A stretch of DNA of 64,000 bases from Leptospira paudalimensis (GCF_026151345.1 NZ_JAMQPR010000002.1:203408-267407), one strand, 5' to 3'; counted from the stretch's first letter, positions 51,602 to 60,749 are shown. Notes: a model not told the origin generated them from the sequence alone. Made by a program: numbers and translations.

Positions 51602-53857
51602 ATGGCATTTGATATAGAAATGATCGCGGCTCGTTATTCCAAAATGGAAGCGGCCATCACACAAGCCAGGAAGATTGTGGGTCGACCCCTCACTCTCACA
51701 GAGAAGATTTTATACAACCACCTTTGGGATGGAAATCCTTCCAAAAGTTTTGGACGTGGTGCGGATTATGTTGACTTTGCACCAGACCGAGTGGCGATGC
51801 AAGATGCAACAGCACAGATGGCCCTTTTGCAGTTTATGCAAGCAGGCAGAAAAAAAGTGGCAGTGCCTTCTACAGTACACTGTGACCACTTAATTACAGC
51901 AAAAGAAGAATCGGGCAAAGACCTTGGCATTGCTGTTACAGAGAACAAAGAAGTTTATGATTTTTTATCTTCCGTTTCCAATAAATACGGAATTGGGTTT
52001 TGGAAACCAGGCGCTGGGATCATCCACCAAGTTGTTTTAGAAAACTATGCATTCCCTGGTGGGATGATGATTGGAACTGACTCCCATACAGTGAACGCTG
52101 GTGGACTTGGGATGGTGGCAATCGGTGTTGGTGGAGCTGACGCTTGTGATGTGATGGCTGGACTCCCTTGGGAGCTCAAATGGCCAAAAGCAATTGGTGT
52201 CAAACTCACAGGAAAACTGAATGGTTGGACTTCTGCAAAAGACGTCATTTTAAAAGTAGCTGGGATCCTCACAGTGAAAGGGGGAACAGGTGCGATCGTA
52301 GAATACTTTGGTCCAGGTGCGGAAGCTCTTTCTTGCACAGGAAAAGGTACAATTTGTAACATGGGTGCCGAAATTGGAGCGACCACTTCCACATTTGGAT
52401 ATGATGCTTCTATGGAACGTTATCTTCGTTCCACTAACAGAGCTGATGTGGCTGATCTTGCCAACAAATACAAAGCACACTTAACTGCTGACCCTGAAGT
52501 GTATGCAGACCCGTCAAAGTACTTTGACCAAGTGATCGAAATTGATCTCAATACACTTGAGCCATATGTGAATGGTCCTTTTACGCCAGACCTTGCGACT
52601 CCGATTTCCAAAATGAAAGAAGAGGCAGTGAAAAATGGATGGCCACTCAAAGTAGAAGTGGGTCTGATCGGATCTTGTACTAACTCATCATATGAGGACA
52701 TCTCTCGTGCGGCTTCCCTTGCCAAACAAGTGGCTTCAAAAGGTCTCAAAACCAAAGCAGAATTTACCATCACACCTGGTTCGGAACTTGTAAGGTATAC
52801 GATTGCGCGCGATGGATTTATCGATACTTTCCACAAAATTGGTGCAAAAGTATTTTCGAATGCCTGTGGACCTTGTATTGGGATGTGGTCACGTGTGGGA
52901 GCAGAGAAAAAAGAAAAGAACACAATTGTTCACTCCTTCAACCGAAACTTCCAAGCACGACAAGACGGAAACCCAAACACTTATGCTTTTGTGGCATCAC
53001 CAGAAATCACAACAGCACTTGCCATTGCAGGTGACTTAGGTTTTAACCCACTCACTGACACCCTTGTGAATGAAAAAGGGGAAAAAGTAAAACTCGATCC
53101 TCCTACGGGAGAAGAACTCCCGAGCAAAGGTTTTGCGGTGGAAGATGCAGGTTATGTAGCTCCGGCAGCAGATGGATCCGGTGTACAAGTGATTGTAGAC
53201 CCAAGTTCCACTAGACTCCAACTCCTTGCTCCATTCAAAGCTTGGGAAGGAACAGACCTCAAAGGATTAAAACTTCTCATCAAAGCCAAAGGAAAATGTA
53301 CAACAGACCATATTTCGATGGCAGGTCCTTGGTTAAAATTCCGTGGTCACTTGGATAATATTTCCAATAACCTTCTCATTGGTGCGACAAACTTCTTCAA
53401 TGGCAAAACCAACGAAGTGAAAAACCAAGTTTCAGGAAACTACGAACCAGTCCCTCAAACCCAAAGAGCTTACAAAGCACAAGGGATTGGGTCGATTGTA
53501 GTTGGGGATGAAAACTATGGGGAAGGTTCTTCTCGCGAGCACGCAGCGATGGAACCAAGGCATCTAGGTGTAAGAGCAGTACTTGTAAAATCGTTTGCAC
53601 GGATCCACGAAACAAACTTAAAAAAACAAGGGATGCTTGCGCTTACGTTTGCCAACAAAGATGATTACGATAAAATCCAAGAAGACGATTCGATCGACAT
53701 CATCGGTCTCACATCTTTCCAAGAAGGAAAACCACTCAGTTTGGTTCTCAATCATAAAGATGGAAAAAAAGATGAGATCCAAGTGAACCATACTTACAAT
53801 GCGCAACAAATCGAATGGTTCAAAGCTGGTGCTGCTTTGAATTTGATGAAAGCGTAA
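51602..53857 (+). CDS. acnA: Aconitate hydratase, mitochondrial type
   Basis: The protein has 751 residues. The iron-sulfur cluster ligands are present: [15 protein letters not shown] (about residue 358) and [12 protein letters not shown] (about residue 424). [29 protein letters not shown] and [20 protein letters not shown] are the standard catalytic segments. The order and length match the mitochondrial ACO2 branch more than E. coli AcnA (about 890) or AcnB. It isomerises citrate to isocitrate in the citrate cycle. AAGAGG precedes the ATG by 5 bases. It ends at a perfect stem-loop at 53875. Confidence 0.96.
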   Translation: MAFDIEMIAARYSKMEAAITQARKIVGRPLTLTEKILYNHLWDGNPSKSFGRGADYVDFAPDRVAMQDATAQMALLQFMQAGRKKVAVPSTVHCDHLITAKEESGKDLGIAVTENKEVYDFLSSVSNKYGIGFWKPGAGIIHQVVLENYAFPGGMMIGTDSHTVNAGGLGMVAIGVGGADACDVMAGLPWELKWPKAIGVKLTGKLNGWTSAKDVILKVAGILTVKGGTGAIVEYFGPGAEALSCTGKGTICNMGAEIGATTSTFGYDASMERYLRSTNRADVADLANKYKAHLTADPEVYADPSKYFDQVIEIDLNTLEPYVNGPFTPDLATPISKMKEEAVKNGWPLKVEVGLIGSCTNSSYEDISRAASLAKQVASKGLKTKAEFTITPGSELVRYTIARDGFIDTFHKIGAKVFSNACGPCIGMWSRVGAEKKEKNTIVHSFNRNFQARQDGNPNTYAFVASPEITTALAIAGDLGFNPLTDTLVNEKGEKVKLDPPTGEELPSKGFAVEDAGYVAPAADGSGVQVIVDPSSTRLQLLAPFKAWEGTDLKGLKLLIKAKGKCTTDHISMAGPWLKFRGHLDNISNNLLIGATNFFNGKTNEVKNQVSGNYEPVPQTQRAYKAQGIGSIVVGDENYGEGSSREHAAMEPRHLGVRAVLVKSFARIHETNLKKQGMLALTFANKDDYDKIQEDDSIDIIGLTSFQEGKPLSLVLNHKDGKKDEIQVNHTYNAQQIEWFKAGAALNLMKA

Positions 53858-53874
53858 AAAAACTCGATGAAACA

Positions 53875-53910
53875 CTTGCCAGAGTCATTTCTGGCAAGTC
53901 CTTCCTTTTC
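53875..53910 (+). terminator. Terminator after aconitase
   Basis: Arms CTTGCCAGA (53875-53883) and TCTGGCAAG (53890-53898) pair perfectly over a 6-base loop and are followed by a pyrimidine run (TCCTTCCTTTTC). The T-run is broken, so termination may be partial. It lies between the aconitase stop and the next ATG at 53911. Confidence 0.65.
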
Positions 53911-55065
53911 ATGCCAACTCCTAAATCCAAACAAAACATAAATTCAAATTCCGAATCCATCGTATGGACAGGGGAGTCTTCCAACCAAACAAAAGCACAA
54001 AAAGAATTTAACGATGCTCTTCGTAAACACAAAGAAACTTTAGAACGTTCCAAAGAAATAGAACCTTTATTCCAATTGGTGAACGAAACGTACTTAAACG
54101 TGGTTTTGCCAGAACTGAACAAACAGAAACAATTGGAACGGGAACGATTTGAACTGATGTGTTCGATCTTATTGGAAGAAAAATTATCCTTTGGCAAAAT
54201 GCAAAGAGAGTTTTTACGTCGGTATTTACTCGAGATGTGTAACGATAATTTAACAGAAGACCCAGAATTTTATACTCCTTTTCGAGACCAGTTAGAAACC
54301 AAATTTGAGAAACTAGAACGAATTCGTTATAAAAACCAAATGGAATCACGGATCAAACAAACCTTTGGATTGGATATTGATTTGGATGATTTTAATCGCA
54401 CTCAATTTGATTCCGATGAAGAAAGGGATTCTCACGAAGAAAAGTACAGAGACTTCCGAGAAAAGTATGAAGAATACAGAGCAGAGTATTTTCGAAAATC
54501 AAAGTCTGGATTCAAAGATAAAAAAAAATCCAAAGCACAAATGGATAAAGAAAAAAAACAATTAGAAGCAGAACGGTTGTTAAGTACTGACATCAATACC
54601 TTGTTCAAAAATTTAGCGAAACTCATCCATCCCGACAAAGAACAAGATCCTATTTTGCGTGAAAAAAAAGCCAAACTGATGACCAAACTCTCTGGTGCCA
54701 GGGATAATATGAATATTGCTGAAATTTTAGAAATCAAACTCCAAGTAGACGAACTCATTCCAAACCAACAAACAGACGTGTCATTTCATGATACATCCAT
54801 CAAACGATTTGTTGGAATCATCAAATCTAAAATCCGAGAATTAGAGGATTCCATACGACAAAGGTTTTTTTCCCATCCTCTCATGGCAGATTTCCCATCG
54901 AGTAAAATCACAAAAGAATCATTGGATGTATACTTAAAACGCGTGAAACAAGACAACCAAATGGTAACAAAAGCTTACCAAAAAGAAGTGGATTTGTTAT
55001 CCAAAGAACCCAAGTACATTAAAGAGATGATTAAAGAACTGCAAAGTTTAGGAGTTCAATTCTAA
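53911..55065 (+). CDS. J-domain-containing protein with HPD in its middle
   Basis: From ATG 53911 the protein has 384 residues; the open frame extends upstream into the aconitase end and the terminator. The ATG has no good ribosome site, so the start is uncertain. It is a charged, mainly helical protein. NTLFKNLAKLIHPDKEQDPILREKKAKLMTKL (about residue 229-260) holds an HPD tripeptide with helices like helix II and III of a J domain. It could stimulate a DnaK-type ATPase. No zinc centre or client-binding domain is seen; the flanks are coiled-coil-like. It is overlapped by the methyltransferase start by one base. Confidence 0.7.
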   Translation: MPTPKSKQNINSNSESIVWTGESSNQTKAQKEFNDALRKHKETLERSKEIEPLFQLVNETYLNVVLPELNKQKQLERERFELMCSILLEEKLSFGKMQREFLRRYLLEMCNDNLTEDPEFYTPFRDQLETKFEKLERIRYKNQMESRIKQTFGLDIDLDDFNRTQFDSDEERDSHEEKYRDFREKYEEYRAEYFRKSKSGFKDKKKSKAQMDKEKKQLEAERLLSTDINTLFKNLAKLIHPDKEQDPILREKKAKLMTKLSGARDNMNIAEILEIKLQVDELIPNQQTDVSFHDTSIKRFVGIIKSKIRELEDSIRQRFFSHPLMADFPSSKITKESLDVYLKRVKQDNQMVTKAYQKEVDLLSKEPKYIKEMIKELQSLGVQF

Positions 55066-55742
55066 TGAAAGGTTTTTTAAAACAGAAACAAACAGGACTT
55101 GGTAAAAATGGAAAAGAATTTGGAAGTGAATACTGGTCCGAAATTTATGGGAATGGTCTTGATGTAGACGGCTCTTATAATGCGAAACAACATGCAGACT
55201 ATCTAAAATCTCTTTTCCAACTTATGGAAATTCCTGTTTATAAAATGGCCGACTTTGGATTTGGGAAGGGGATTTTACTTCGTGAGATGGTAAAAACCTT
55301 TTCGCCTGTGAAAGTGTATGCAGTGGATGCATCAAAAGAAGCTTTTGAAGAACTCAAAAAAAAAGATTGGGTCAAACGATCAGATAAGTTTCATATTTAC
55401 CATGAATCATTGGAAACATTAGTGTTACCAAAATTGGAAAAGGAACCCGTGGAACTTGGGATTTGTAATTCCGTGATCCAATACTTACCTGATAACCAAA
55501 TTCCATCCGTTTTAGAAAAGATGGCTAAGTATTGTAATTATTTATATTTCACAGTTCCAACAAACGAAGACTATGCGGTGATGAAAGAAGAAATGTCCTT
55601 TGTGGATCCATATGCTTTTTCCAGAACAAAACAAAAATATAGAAAGTGGATCGCTAGAGACTTCGAAATTGTAGGATACAATCTCTTACAAAGCAAATGG
55701 CTTGGTGAAAAAGGTTTTAAAGAAGATTTTTTTCGGATCTAA
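55065..55742 (+). CDS. Class I SAM-dependent methyltransferase
   Basis: The protein has 225 residues. KMADFGFGKGILLREM is motif I of class I methyltransferases (DFGFGKG in place of DxGxGxG), and VYAVDASKEAFEEL is motif II with the acidic residue that binds the ribose of SAM. LGICNSVIQYLPDNQIPSVLEKMAKY follows motif IV. The ATG overlaps the J-domain gene stop (TAATGA), so translation is coupled. The acceptor molecule is unknown. Confidence 0.82.
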   Translation: MKGFLKQKQTGLGKNGKEFGSEYWSEIYGNGLDVDGSYNAKQHADYLKSLFQLMEIPVYKMADFGFGKGILLREMVKTFSPVKVYAVDASKEAFEELKKKDWVKRSDKFHIYHESLETLVLPKLEKEPVELGICNSVIQYLPDNQIPSVLEKMAKYCNYLYFTVPTNEDYAVMKEEMSFVDPYAFSRTKQKYRKWIARDFEIVGYNLLQSKWLGEKGFKEDFFRI

Positions 55743-55785
55743 TTCGATTCTGATATTGGAAAAGAGTGTTCGAGACTAACCAAGT

Positions 55786-56463
55786 ATGACAGAAATTCTT
55801 CTTTTGGAACAATACTTATCCTTAGACTATGCGATTTTTACAATCCTTGGGTATCCCTTATCGTTATTAGAATTGTTAGGTACCACTTCTGGCCTTGTTT
55901 GTGTGTACTTAGCATCGAGAAATCATATCTTAACTTGGCCCATCGGAATTTTTAATTCAATTTGTTTTTTCTTTTTATTTTTCCAAATCCAATTGTATTC
56001 GGATATGTTGTTACAAGTTTATTTTTTTGGATCCAGTATTTATGGTTGGATCATTTGGAGGAAACGAACAGGTCAATTTACGAAGATTGTTTCTTTAGGG
56101 AGAAACAAAAACCTTTTTGTGATTTTCCTTTTGATCGTAGGAACCTTTGGTCTTGGGTTTTTTACAAAACATTTACCCGTTTGGTTCCCGAGTTTGTTTT
56201 TAAAACCACCTGATTATTTGTATTGGGATGCGTTTACAACAGTCACTAGTATCATTGCCAATTTACTCTTAGCCCAAAGGAAACTGGAATCTTGGTTTTT
56301 ATGGGTGTTAGTGGATATTGTTTGTATTGTATTGTATTCTCTAAAGAATATTCCTTTTGTGACAGTAGAATATGTAATTTTCCTTCTCATTGCTTTTTAT
56401 GGTTCGTGGCATTGGTACACGGAGTATCGGGAGAATCAAAAATCGACTTCTATATCGATATGA
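55786..56463 (+). CDS. pnuC: PnuC-type nicotinamide riboside transporter
   Basis: The protein has 225 residues with about seven hydrophobic segments. TTSGLVCVYLASRNHILTWPIGIFNSICFFFLFFQIQLYSDMLLQVYFFGSSIYGWIIW is the family core with the NxxxxxxxLF and YGWxxW parts. FYGSWHWYTEYR is at the C-terminus. PnuC proteins import nicotinamide riboside or a related vitamin for NAD synthesis; no salvage kinase is next to it here. A 12-bp stem follows the stop. Confidence 0.9.
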   Translation: MTEILLLEQYLSLDYAIFTILGYPLSLLELLGTTSGLVCVYLASRNHILTWPIGIFNSICFFFLFFQIQLYSDMLLQVYFFGSSIYGWIIWRKRTGQFTKIVSLGRNKNLFVIFLLIVGTFGLGFFTKHLPVWFPSLFLKPPDYLYWDAFTTVTSIIANLLLAQRKLESWFLWVLVDIVCIVLYSLKNIPFVTVEYVIFLLIAFYGSWHWYTEYRENQKSTSISI

Positions 56464-56468
56464 TTCGG

Positions 56469-56509
56469 AAACGATCAAACAGATACTGGATTCAAATGTT
56501 TGATCGTTT
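56469..56509. terminator. Stem-loop between convergent pnuC and doxX-like genes
   Basis: AAACGATCAAAC (56469-56480) and GTTTGATCGTTT (56498-56509) form a perfect 12-bp stem with a 17-base loop; a T follows at 56510, so the plus strand ends in TTTT. It lies 6 bases after the pnuC stop and can serve as its terminator, and perhaps weakly for the opposing gene. Confidence 0.7.
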
Positions 56510-56531
56510 TGTGGATTTGAATTCTTTTGGT

Positions 56532-56909
56532 TTAGACTTTGATTTTGCGATTTTCTGGTCGTAAGTACCAAGAAATCACACTTAAACTTAACAGTAACAA
56601 AGATGGTAAAACTTCTGTTATGGGATGCCCACAACTGATGTGAGAAATTGCCGCTCCAGACATCGCAAAGAAAAACCCTGCATAGGCCCATTCTTTCAAT
56701 AGTAAAAATTTTGGAACCAGTACGGCAATGACACCTAGTAATTTCCAAACTCCTAAAAGAGTGAGAAAGTAGGTTGGGTATCCCAATTGGTTTATCTTTT
56801 CCACTTCTTCCGGAAGTTTCATGAGTTGGACGATGGCTGTGGAAACCATACCCAGTGATAACCAAAGGGTAAAGAACCAATATAGAATTTTGTTTGTTTT
56901 CTCTGACAT
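56532..56909 (-). CDS. DoxX-like small membrane protein
   Basis: The protein has 125 residues and four membrane helices with the DoxX-like pattern: YWFFTLWLSLGMVSTAIVQLMKLPEEVEKINQLGYP in the first part and YFLTLLGVWKLLGVIAVLVPKFLLLKEWAYAGFFFAMSGAAISH after it. Members of this group are linked to redox or stress functions, without a known reaction. It is separate from the ArsR operon (94 bases) but in the same orientation, and such DoxX-like genes often accompany AHSA1-type genes. Confidence 0.82.
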   Translation of the reverse strand: MSEKTNKILYWFFTLWLSLGMVSTAIVQLMKLPEEVEKINQLGYPTYFLTLLGVWKLLGVIAVLVPKFLLLKEWAYAGFFFAMSGAAISHISCGHPITEVLPSLLLLSLSVISWYLRPENRKIKV

Positions 56910-57003
56910 AAATGATCTCCTAAAAAAAATTCAATCCGCAACTTGGATGGTTTCAGCATTCCTAAACATAACCTGAATCATCAATGATTCTATTAGGATT
57001 CCC

Positions 57004-57606
57004 TTAATCGTTTAATCCTTTTCCATTTAAGATATTGGGAATATGTTTTGTGATTCTTTCTTCTCTTGTTTCTTTTCGTTTGGCAGCATTAAAGAAGAGT
57101 AGGTACCCTCTTTGCCTACCGGGAGTTAACTCTTGGAATGCGGTCTGTAATTTTGGGTTTTGTTCCAATACTCGCAAAAACTCTTCTGGGACTTCAAACT
57201 CAGAAGTTTTTTTCAAGATTGGTTTTTTCCCAGCTTTTTCCAATTCGATTGCATCTCTCATAAATGCCTGAATCGTGGTTTTAGATTTGGTAATCTCTTC
57301 TGCTGACTGGAAACGCATCTGTCTCGCAGCTTGTACGTTTTTTGTTTGTTGGATGAGAATTTTTTTGGAGTCCTTTAATAATGCACCTTTAAAAAATAAA
57401 ATCGCAACATACTCTTTGAATCCATGTAATAAGAATATATTTTGACCATTCCATGTGTAACAAGGTTGCCCCCATTTAATTTCCTCAACTAGTTTGCTTT
57501 TGAGTGCAATGGAACGTAGGATTTGGAATTCTTTTTTCCAAGATTTTACCCCATCAAAAAAAGAGTTTGGGTTTTTGGTGTTACTTTTTTTTTGTTTTGG
57601 TTCCAT
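57004..57606 (-). CDS. YdeI/OmpD-associated-type protein
   Basis: The protein has 200 residues. The first 120 resemble the DUF1801 domain (EEIKWGQPCYTWNGQNIFLLHGFKEYVAILFFKGALL), with a C-terminal OmdA-like segment VPEEFLRVLEQNPKLQTAFQELTPGRQRGYLLFFNAAKRKETREERI. This two-part structure is the YdeI family, once linked to resistance to cationic peptides. It comes 31 bases after the AHSA1 gene and is likely in the ArsR operon. The function is unknown. Confidence 0.82.
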   Translation of the reverse strand: MEPKQKKSNTKNPNSFFDGVKSWKKEFQILRSIALKSKLVEEIKWGQPCYTWNGQNIFLLHGFKEYVAILFFKGALLKDSKKILIQQTKNVQAARQMRFQSAEEITKSKTTIQAFMRDAIELEKAGKKPILKKTSEFEVPEEFLRVLEQNPKLQTAFQELTPGRQRGYLLFFNAAKRKETREERITKHIPNILNGKGLND

Positions 57607-57637
57607 ATCGTTTAACCTATGTTATGATTTATTTCAT

Positions 57638-58099
57638 TCACTGTTTTGTGATTGTTTGCAATCGGTTGTGGGCCATATTGATCCCTTGGGCAAATGGCAT
57701 CTTCAGTAGTTTGTCTCTTTGATCCACCGATTGAAATATAATTTGCATTCTGAGTTTGGATTTGTTTTCGGAAATCTTTTGGAAGGTAAAAAATTCAAGT
57801 TGGATAGGGAAACCAGTGTTTTCCATTTCGAAGGTTCTCACAAAACTTTTGTCCTCCACGAGGTTCAGTAACACTCCATTTGCTCGAAAGAGTAAATGCC
57901 CTTCAGGGGATTTTGTTTCAAATACATAACTCCCGTGGTTTCGTTTTTCAAATTGGATTACCTTGTTTCCCATCCATTGTTCGATGAGCTCTGGTTCTGT
58001 ATGCGCCTTAAACACAAGAGAGGATGGTAAATCAAACTCACGTTCGATCATTATCTCTTGTTTGCCGTCTTCTGCGATCACCTTTGTTTTGAGTTCCAT
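57638..58099 (-). CDS. AHSA1/SRPBCC-type START-like protein
   Basis: The protein has 153 residues with the SRPBCC (START-like) fold: IEREFDLPSSLVFKAHTEPELIEQWMG at the start, which is the AHSA1-type sequence, and VRTFEMENTGFPIQLEFFTFQ, then a final helix. Such proteins hold small hydrophobic ligands. An ArsR regulator encoded 30 bases upstream and an AHSA1 gene form one of the commonest bacterial gene pairs. The ligand is unknown. Confidence 0.88.
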   Translation of the reverse strand: MELKTKVIAEDGKQEIMIEREFDLPSSLVFKAHTEPELIEQWMGNKVIQFEKRNHGSYVFETKSPEGHLLFRANGVLLNLVEDKSFVRTFEMENTGFPIQLEFFTFQKISENKSKLRMQIIFQSVDQRDKLLKMPFAQGINMAHNRLQTITKQ

Positions 58100-58129
58100 T
58101 CCAAATTCCTTATTCGCAAACGATTTGTA

Positions 58130-58453
58130 TTATGCCTTCGGTTTATATTGTTTCATCACAGATTCCAGTTTATTAAACCTGTCGTCCCAGAGTTTACGGA
58201 ATGGTTCGATGAAATGGGCAATTTCCTTCATTTTATGTGGGTTTAGGTGGTAGTACATTTCACGGCCAATGGGTTCCCTCTGTAACAAATCACATTCGGT
58301 TAAGATGAGTAGGTGTTTGGATATGGTGGGTCGTTTGGAATCAAATTGGGAAGCAATCGCTCCCGCTGTCATCGACTGGGTGGCCACAAGGAGGAGGATG
58401 GCCCGCCTTGTGGGATCTGCAATTGCCTGAAAAACATCTCTTCGTAAATCCAT
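58130..58453 (-). CDS. ArsR-family transcription regulator
   Basis: The protein has 107 residues. [32 protein letters not shown] and [31 protein letters not shown] form the winged-helix domain of the ArsR family. No metal-binding Cys pair is seen in helix 3 or 5, so it is of the metal-independent subgroup paired with AHSA1 genes. It heads a minus-strand operon with AHSA1 and YdeI-like genes. The promoter carries a 14-bp direct repeat, a likely autoregulatory site. Confidence 0.92.
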   Translation of the reverse strand: MDLRRDVFQAIADPTRRAILLLVATQSMTAGAIASQFDSKRPTISKHLLILTECDLLQREPIGREMYYHLNPHKMKEIAHFIEPFRKLWDDRFNKLESVMKQYKPKA

Positions 58454-58455
58454 TG

Positions 58456-58495
58456 TGTAGCCATTTGACTAATAAATGATATGTAGTCATTTGGC
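58456..58495 (-). promoter_or_regulatory. arsR promoter with 14-bp direct repeats
   Basis: TGTAGCCATTTGAC (58456-58469) and TGTAGTCATTTGGC (58482-58495) match in 12 of 14 positions, 26 bases start to start. On the minus strand TTGCCA within the second copy could be the -35 box and TTATTA/TATTAG the -10 box, placing the start some 10 bases from the ATG at 58453. A regulator bound to both copies would cover the whole promoter. Confidence 0.5.
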
Positions 58496-58544
58496 AACAC
58501 AATTTTTACCTGTTCCCAATGCTAAATTTGGAAAATACGTTCTA

Positions 58545-58630
58545 TCCCTGCGCCAGGGACACGGTGGGCTTGGTCCTAGGAGGCGAAACGCCAACTAGGA
58601 CGGGAGCGAACGCGGACCCCAGAGTGGCCC
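58545..58630. other. GC-rich structured intergenic element
   Basis: Several stems in 86 bases: TCCCTG/CAGGGA (58545-58559), GTCCTAG/CTAGGAC (58573-58579 and 58595-58601) with an inner GGCG-AAA-CGCC, and possible closing pairs GGGC (58566-58569) with GCCC (58627-58630) and GGTCC with GGACC. The GC content is clearly higher than around it. It may be a structured RNA or a dispersed repeat. It sits between arsR and cutA, where no gene is visible. Confidence 0.5.
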
Positions 58631-58712
58631 GGTCGATTTTTGTGCAAAGTTGATTGTGAGAAAATTGAATTCGAGGCGCCCACAAAAAAGAAAAAGCATG
58701 TGGACTTTTTTG

Positions 58713-59042
58713 TTAGCTATTCTTTTTGATTTTGTCGGCAACAAACGCTTTGTAGGCGGGGCTACCAAAACTCACATCCATCCGAATGATTTCGGGTGCT
58801 ATGTAGGGATGGTGTTTCATGATATACGCTTCGATCGCATCATACTTATCAGCTTTTGCTTTGAGTAAAATTTTGTTTTCCGTATCAACTGTGATTTTGC
58901 CTTCCCAAAGGTAAACCAGTTCGACTTCAGGGAATATGGTCCCTGATACAATGATCCCTTCTTCTAACATTTCAGAGATTTGTTCTTCCGCCATGTCGCG
59001 GTCGCCTATTGTGGTAAATACTAAAATTTCTTCCGATGCCAT
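58713..59042 (-). CDS. cutA: CutA divalent-cation tolerance protein
   Basis: The protein has 109 residues, the CutA length. EEILVFTTIGDRDMAEEQISEMLEEGIIVSGTIFPEVELVYLWEGKI and ILLKAKADKYDAIEAYIMKHHPYIAPEIIRMDVSFGSPAYKAFV match the family; the C-terminal PEII part is the signature. The trimeric PII-like fold binds divalent ions or other ligands weakly, and the cell function is unclear. It is the last gene of an operon led by a response regulator and followed by a region without genes that includes the GC-rich element. Confidence 0.93.
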   Translation of the reverse strand: MASEEILVFTTIGDRDMAEEQISEMLEEGIIVSGTIFPEVELVYLWEGKITVDTENKILLKAKADKYDAIEAYIMKHHPYIAPEIIRMDVSFGSPAYKAFVADKIKKNS

Positions 59043-59088
59043 GTTGTCCTACTGTTGGTACTAGGATCGGATATGGAAAGGCAAATCC

Positions 59089-59334
59089 TTATTCTTTTGG
59101 TGAGTCCTTTTGCAAATAACTTTGGATTCCTTCTTTGGCTTTGTCTAAAACGCCCGATTCACGAAGGGAACGAACCACTCGTTGCCAGAATTTAACTTTG
59201 CCTTCCAATTCAATCCAACCAAGTGTTAAGTCCATTCGTTTGATCTTGAGTAACATGCGTAATTCGGACAAAGTCATGTCTTTTGGGTCTTTGTCGAGAT
59301 AACGGTTGTGGTCTTGGAAGGGGTTAAATACCAT
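59089..59334 (-). CDS. Small charged protein of unknown function
   Basis: The protein has 81 residues and is mostly helical (KDMTLSELRMLLKIKRMDLTLGWIELEGKVKFWQRVVRSLRESGVLDKAKEGIQSYL). No signal or membrane segment is seen. It is 5 bases after the YqjE-like gene and 46 before cutA. I do not recognise the family; it could be the third member of a YqjD-YqjE-YqjK-type small module. Confidence 0.65.
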   Translation of the reverse strand: MVFNPFQDHNRYLDKDPKDMTLSELRMLLKIKRMDLTLGWIELEGKVKFWQRVVRSLRESGVLDKAKEGIQSYLQKDSPKE

Positions 59335-59339
59335 ACAGA

Positions 59340-59672
59340 TTATTTACGGAAAACAAAAGATAAAAAGAGGATTGCAAAAACTAAAAATCCAATTCCAGTT
59401 CCGAAACTCGCAAGGATGGGATCTCCGCTAGCTAAAAACTTTTGGATACTTAGGAAAATACCGTACGAAGTGTACACAAGTCCAAGGAAGATGAGTGTGA
59501 GAGCAGTGAATACCCAAACCGTTTTTTTAACAAATTTTTGCACATAAAACTGTACGTTTTTTTGTATATAGATCACCATCACTTCTACATAAGAGACAAG
59601 TTTGGCGATGAATTCTTCGAAGGTGGCTTTTAAACCACCTTTTTTGCGTTGTTTAGAGTGTTTTTCGTCCAA
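59340..59672 (-). CDS. Small membrane protein (YqjE/holin-like)
   Basis: The protein has 110 residues. A basic N-terminus (KHSKQRKKGG) and a helix of about 40 residues precede two membrane helices (TVWVFTALTLIFLGLVYTSYGIFL and SFGTGIGFLVFAILFLSFVF). This matches the DUF1469/YqjE type of small inner-membrane proteins that lie next to YqjD. It starts one base before the YqjD-like stop, so it is tightly coupled to it. Confidence 0.75.
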   Translation of the reverse strand: MDEKHSKQRKKGGLKATFEEFIAKLVSYVEVMVIYIQKNVQFYVQKFVKKTVWVFTALTLIFLGLVYTSYGIFLSIQKFLASGDPILASFGTGIGFLVFAILFLSFVFRK

Positions 59673-59957
59673 TTATTTCTTCTTAAAAAACCAACCAAGG
59701 GCAAGTCCAAGACCAAGTCCAACTCCAAAACCAATCACAGCTGCTTTTTGTGGATTTTCTTTTACATAGGAACCCACATTGTCGATCACTTCTTTGGCAC
59801 GAATGGATGCTTCTTCGCTTGCTTTCCCTAACTTTTGTTTGATGTCACTTACTTGTTCCATATACTTCTCCTTGGCTCTTTGTTCAATTTCCTTGGCTTT
59901 TTTCTCATACAACTTAATTTCGTCGATGAGGGACTTCTCTTTTTTCACTTCTTCCAT
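59673..59957 (-). CDS. YqjD/ElaB-like tail-anchored protein
   Basis: The protein has 94 residues. An amphipathic, coiled-coil-like helix of about 60 residues (IDEIKLYEKKAKEIEQRAKEKYMEQVSDIKQKL) is followed by SYVKENPQKAAVIGFGVGLGLGLALGWFFKKK, a Gly-rich C-terminal membrane anchor ending in Lys, as in DUF883 proteins such as YqjD and ElaB, which bind ribosomes at the membrane in stationary phase in E. coli. Ribosome binding here is inference. It starts 8 bases after the response regulator stop. Confidence 0.85.
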   Translation of the reverse strand: MEEVKKEKSLIDEIKLYEKKAKEIEQRAKEKYMEQVSDIKQKLGKASEEASIRAKEVIDNVGSYVKENPQKAAVIGFGVGLGLGLALGWFFKKK

Positions 59958-59965
59958 AACGTATG

Positions 59966-60691
59966 TTAGTCTGGTACAACAATGTTTTCAAAATTGTCAG
60001 TGAAACGATATCCAATTCCCCAAATGGTTTCAATCCATTCTGGTTGTGCGGAATTTTTTTCCAGTTTGGAACGAATGCGTTTGATATGGCTATCAATCAT
60101 CCTTTCAAAACCATCCCATTCCACTCCCCAAACTGATTCCAAAATCATTTCACGAGAAAAAACTTTTCCTGGTGAACCAGCGAGTAGTTGTAAAATGTCG
60201 AATTCTTTACGGGAGATGTTGATGATGTTTTCGTTTAACGTAACACGACGACGAATGGAATCAATTTTTAAGGCACCACGAATGATTTCACCCGCTTGTC
60301 CTACATTTGGTTTGATCCCAATTTTTTTATCCCAACGTCTAAAAAAAACGTCTACACGAGTTTTGAGTTCCCGAACGGAAAATGGTTTTGTGATGTAATC
60401 ATCAGCACCTAACTCGAGTCCCATGATCCTATCAATTTCTTCCGTTCTTGCAGAAAGGATAAAAATTGGAGTACTTTCGTCTGATTTCCGAATGCTACGG
60501 CAAATTTCCATACCATCAATGTCTGGAAGTGAAAGGTCAAGAATCACTAAATCAGGATGATTGGATTTATAAAATTTCAATCCATCTTCGCCATTTTCAA
60601 AAACGGAGGTGGTGTAGTGAGCAGAATCGAGAGATTTCCGGATTAGGTTCCCGATGTCCGGATCGTCCTCAATTACCAAAATATTTTTCAT
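59966..60691 (-). CDS. OmpR-family response regulator
   Basis: The protein has 241 residues. The receiver domain has [11 protein letters not shown] (acidic pair), [18 protein letters not shown] (phosphorylated Asp near 52), [10 protein letters not shown] and [14 protein letters not shown] (Lys near 104). The OmpR winged helix follows ([53 protein letters not shown]). All key residues are there. No kinase is beside it; the nearest one, at 5515, is far away. It heads an operon with the YqjD-like module and cutA, so those genes may be its targets. Confidence 0.94.
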   Translation of the reverse strand: MKNILVIEDDPDIGNLIRKSLDSAHYTTSVFENGEDGLKFYKSNHPDLVILDLSLPDIDGMEICRSIRKSDESTPIFILSARTEEIDRIMGLELGADDYITKPFSVRELKTRVDVFFRRWDKKIGIKPNVGQAGEIIRGALKIDSIRRRVTLNENIINISRKEFDILQLLAGSPGKVFSREMILESVWGVEWDGFERMIDSHIKRIRSKLEKNSAQPEWIETIWGIGYRFTDNFENIVVPD

Positions 60692-60749
60692 GTTTTTCCC
60701 TTGAGTTCTTTCTCAATTTGGTTCTTGTAGTAGAAAAAAAAAGTAAAAA

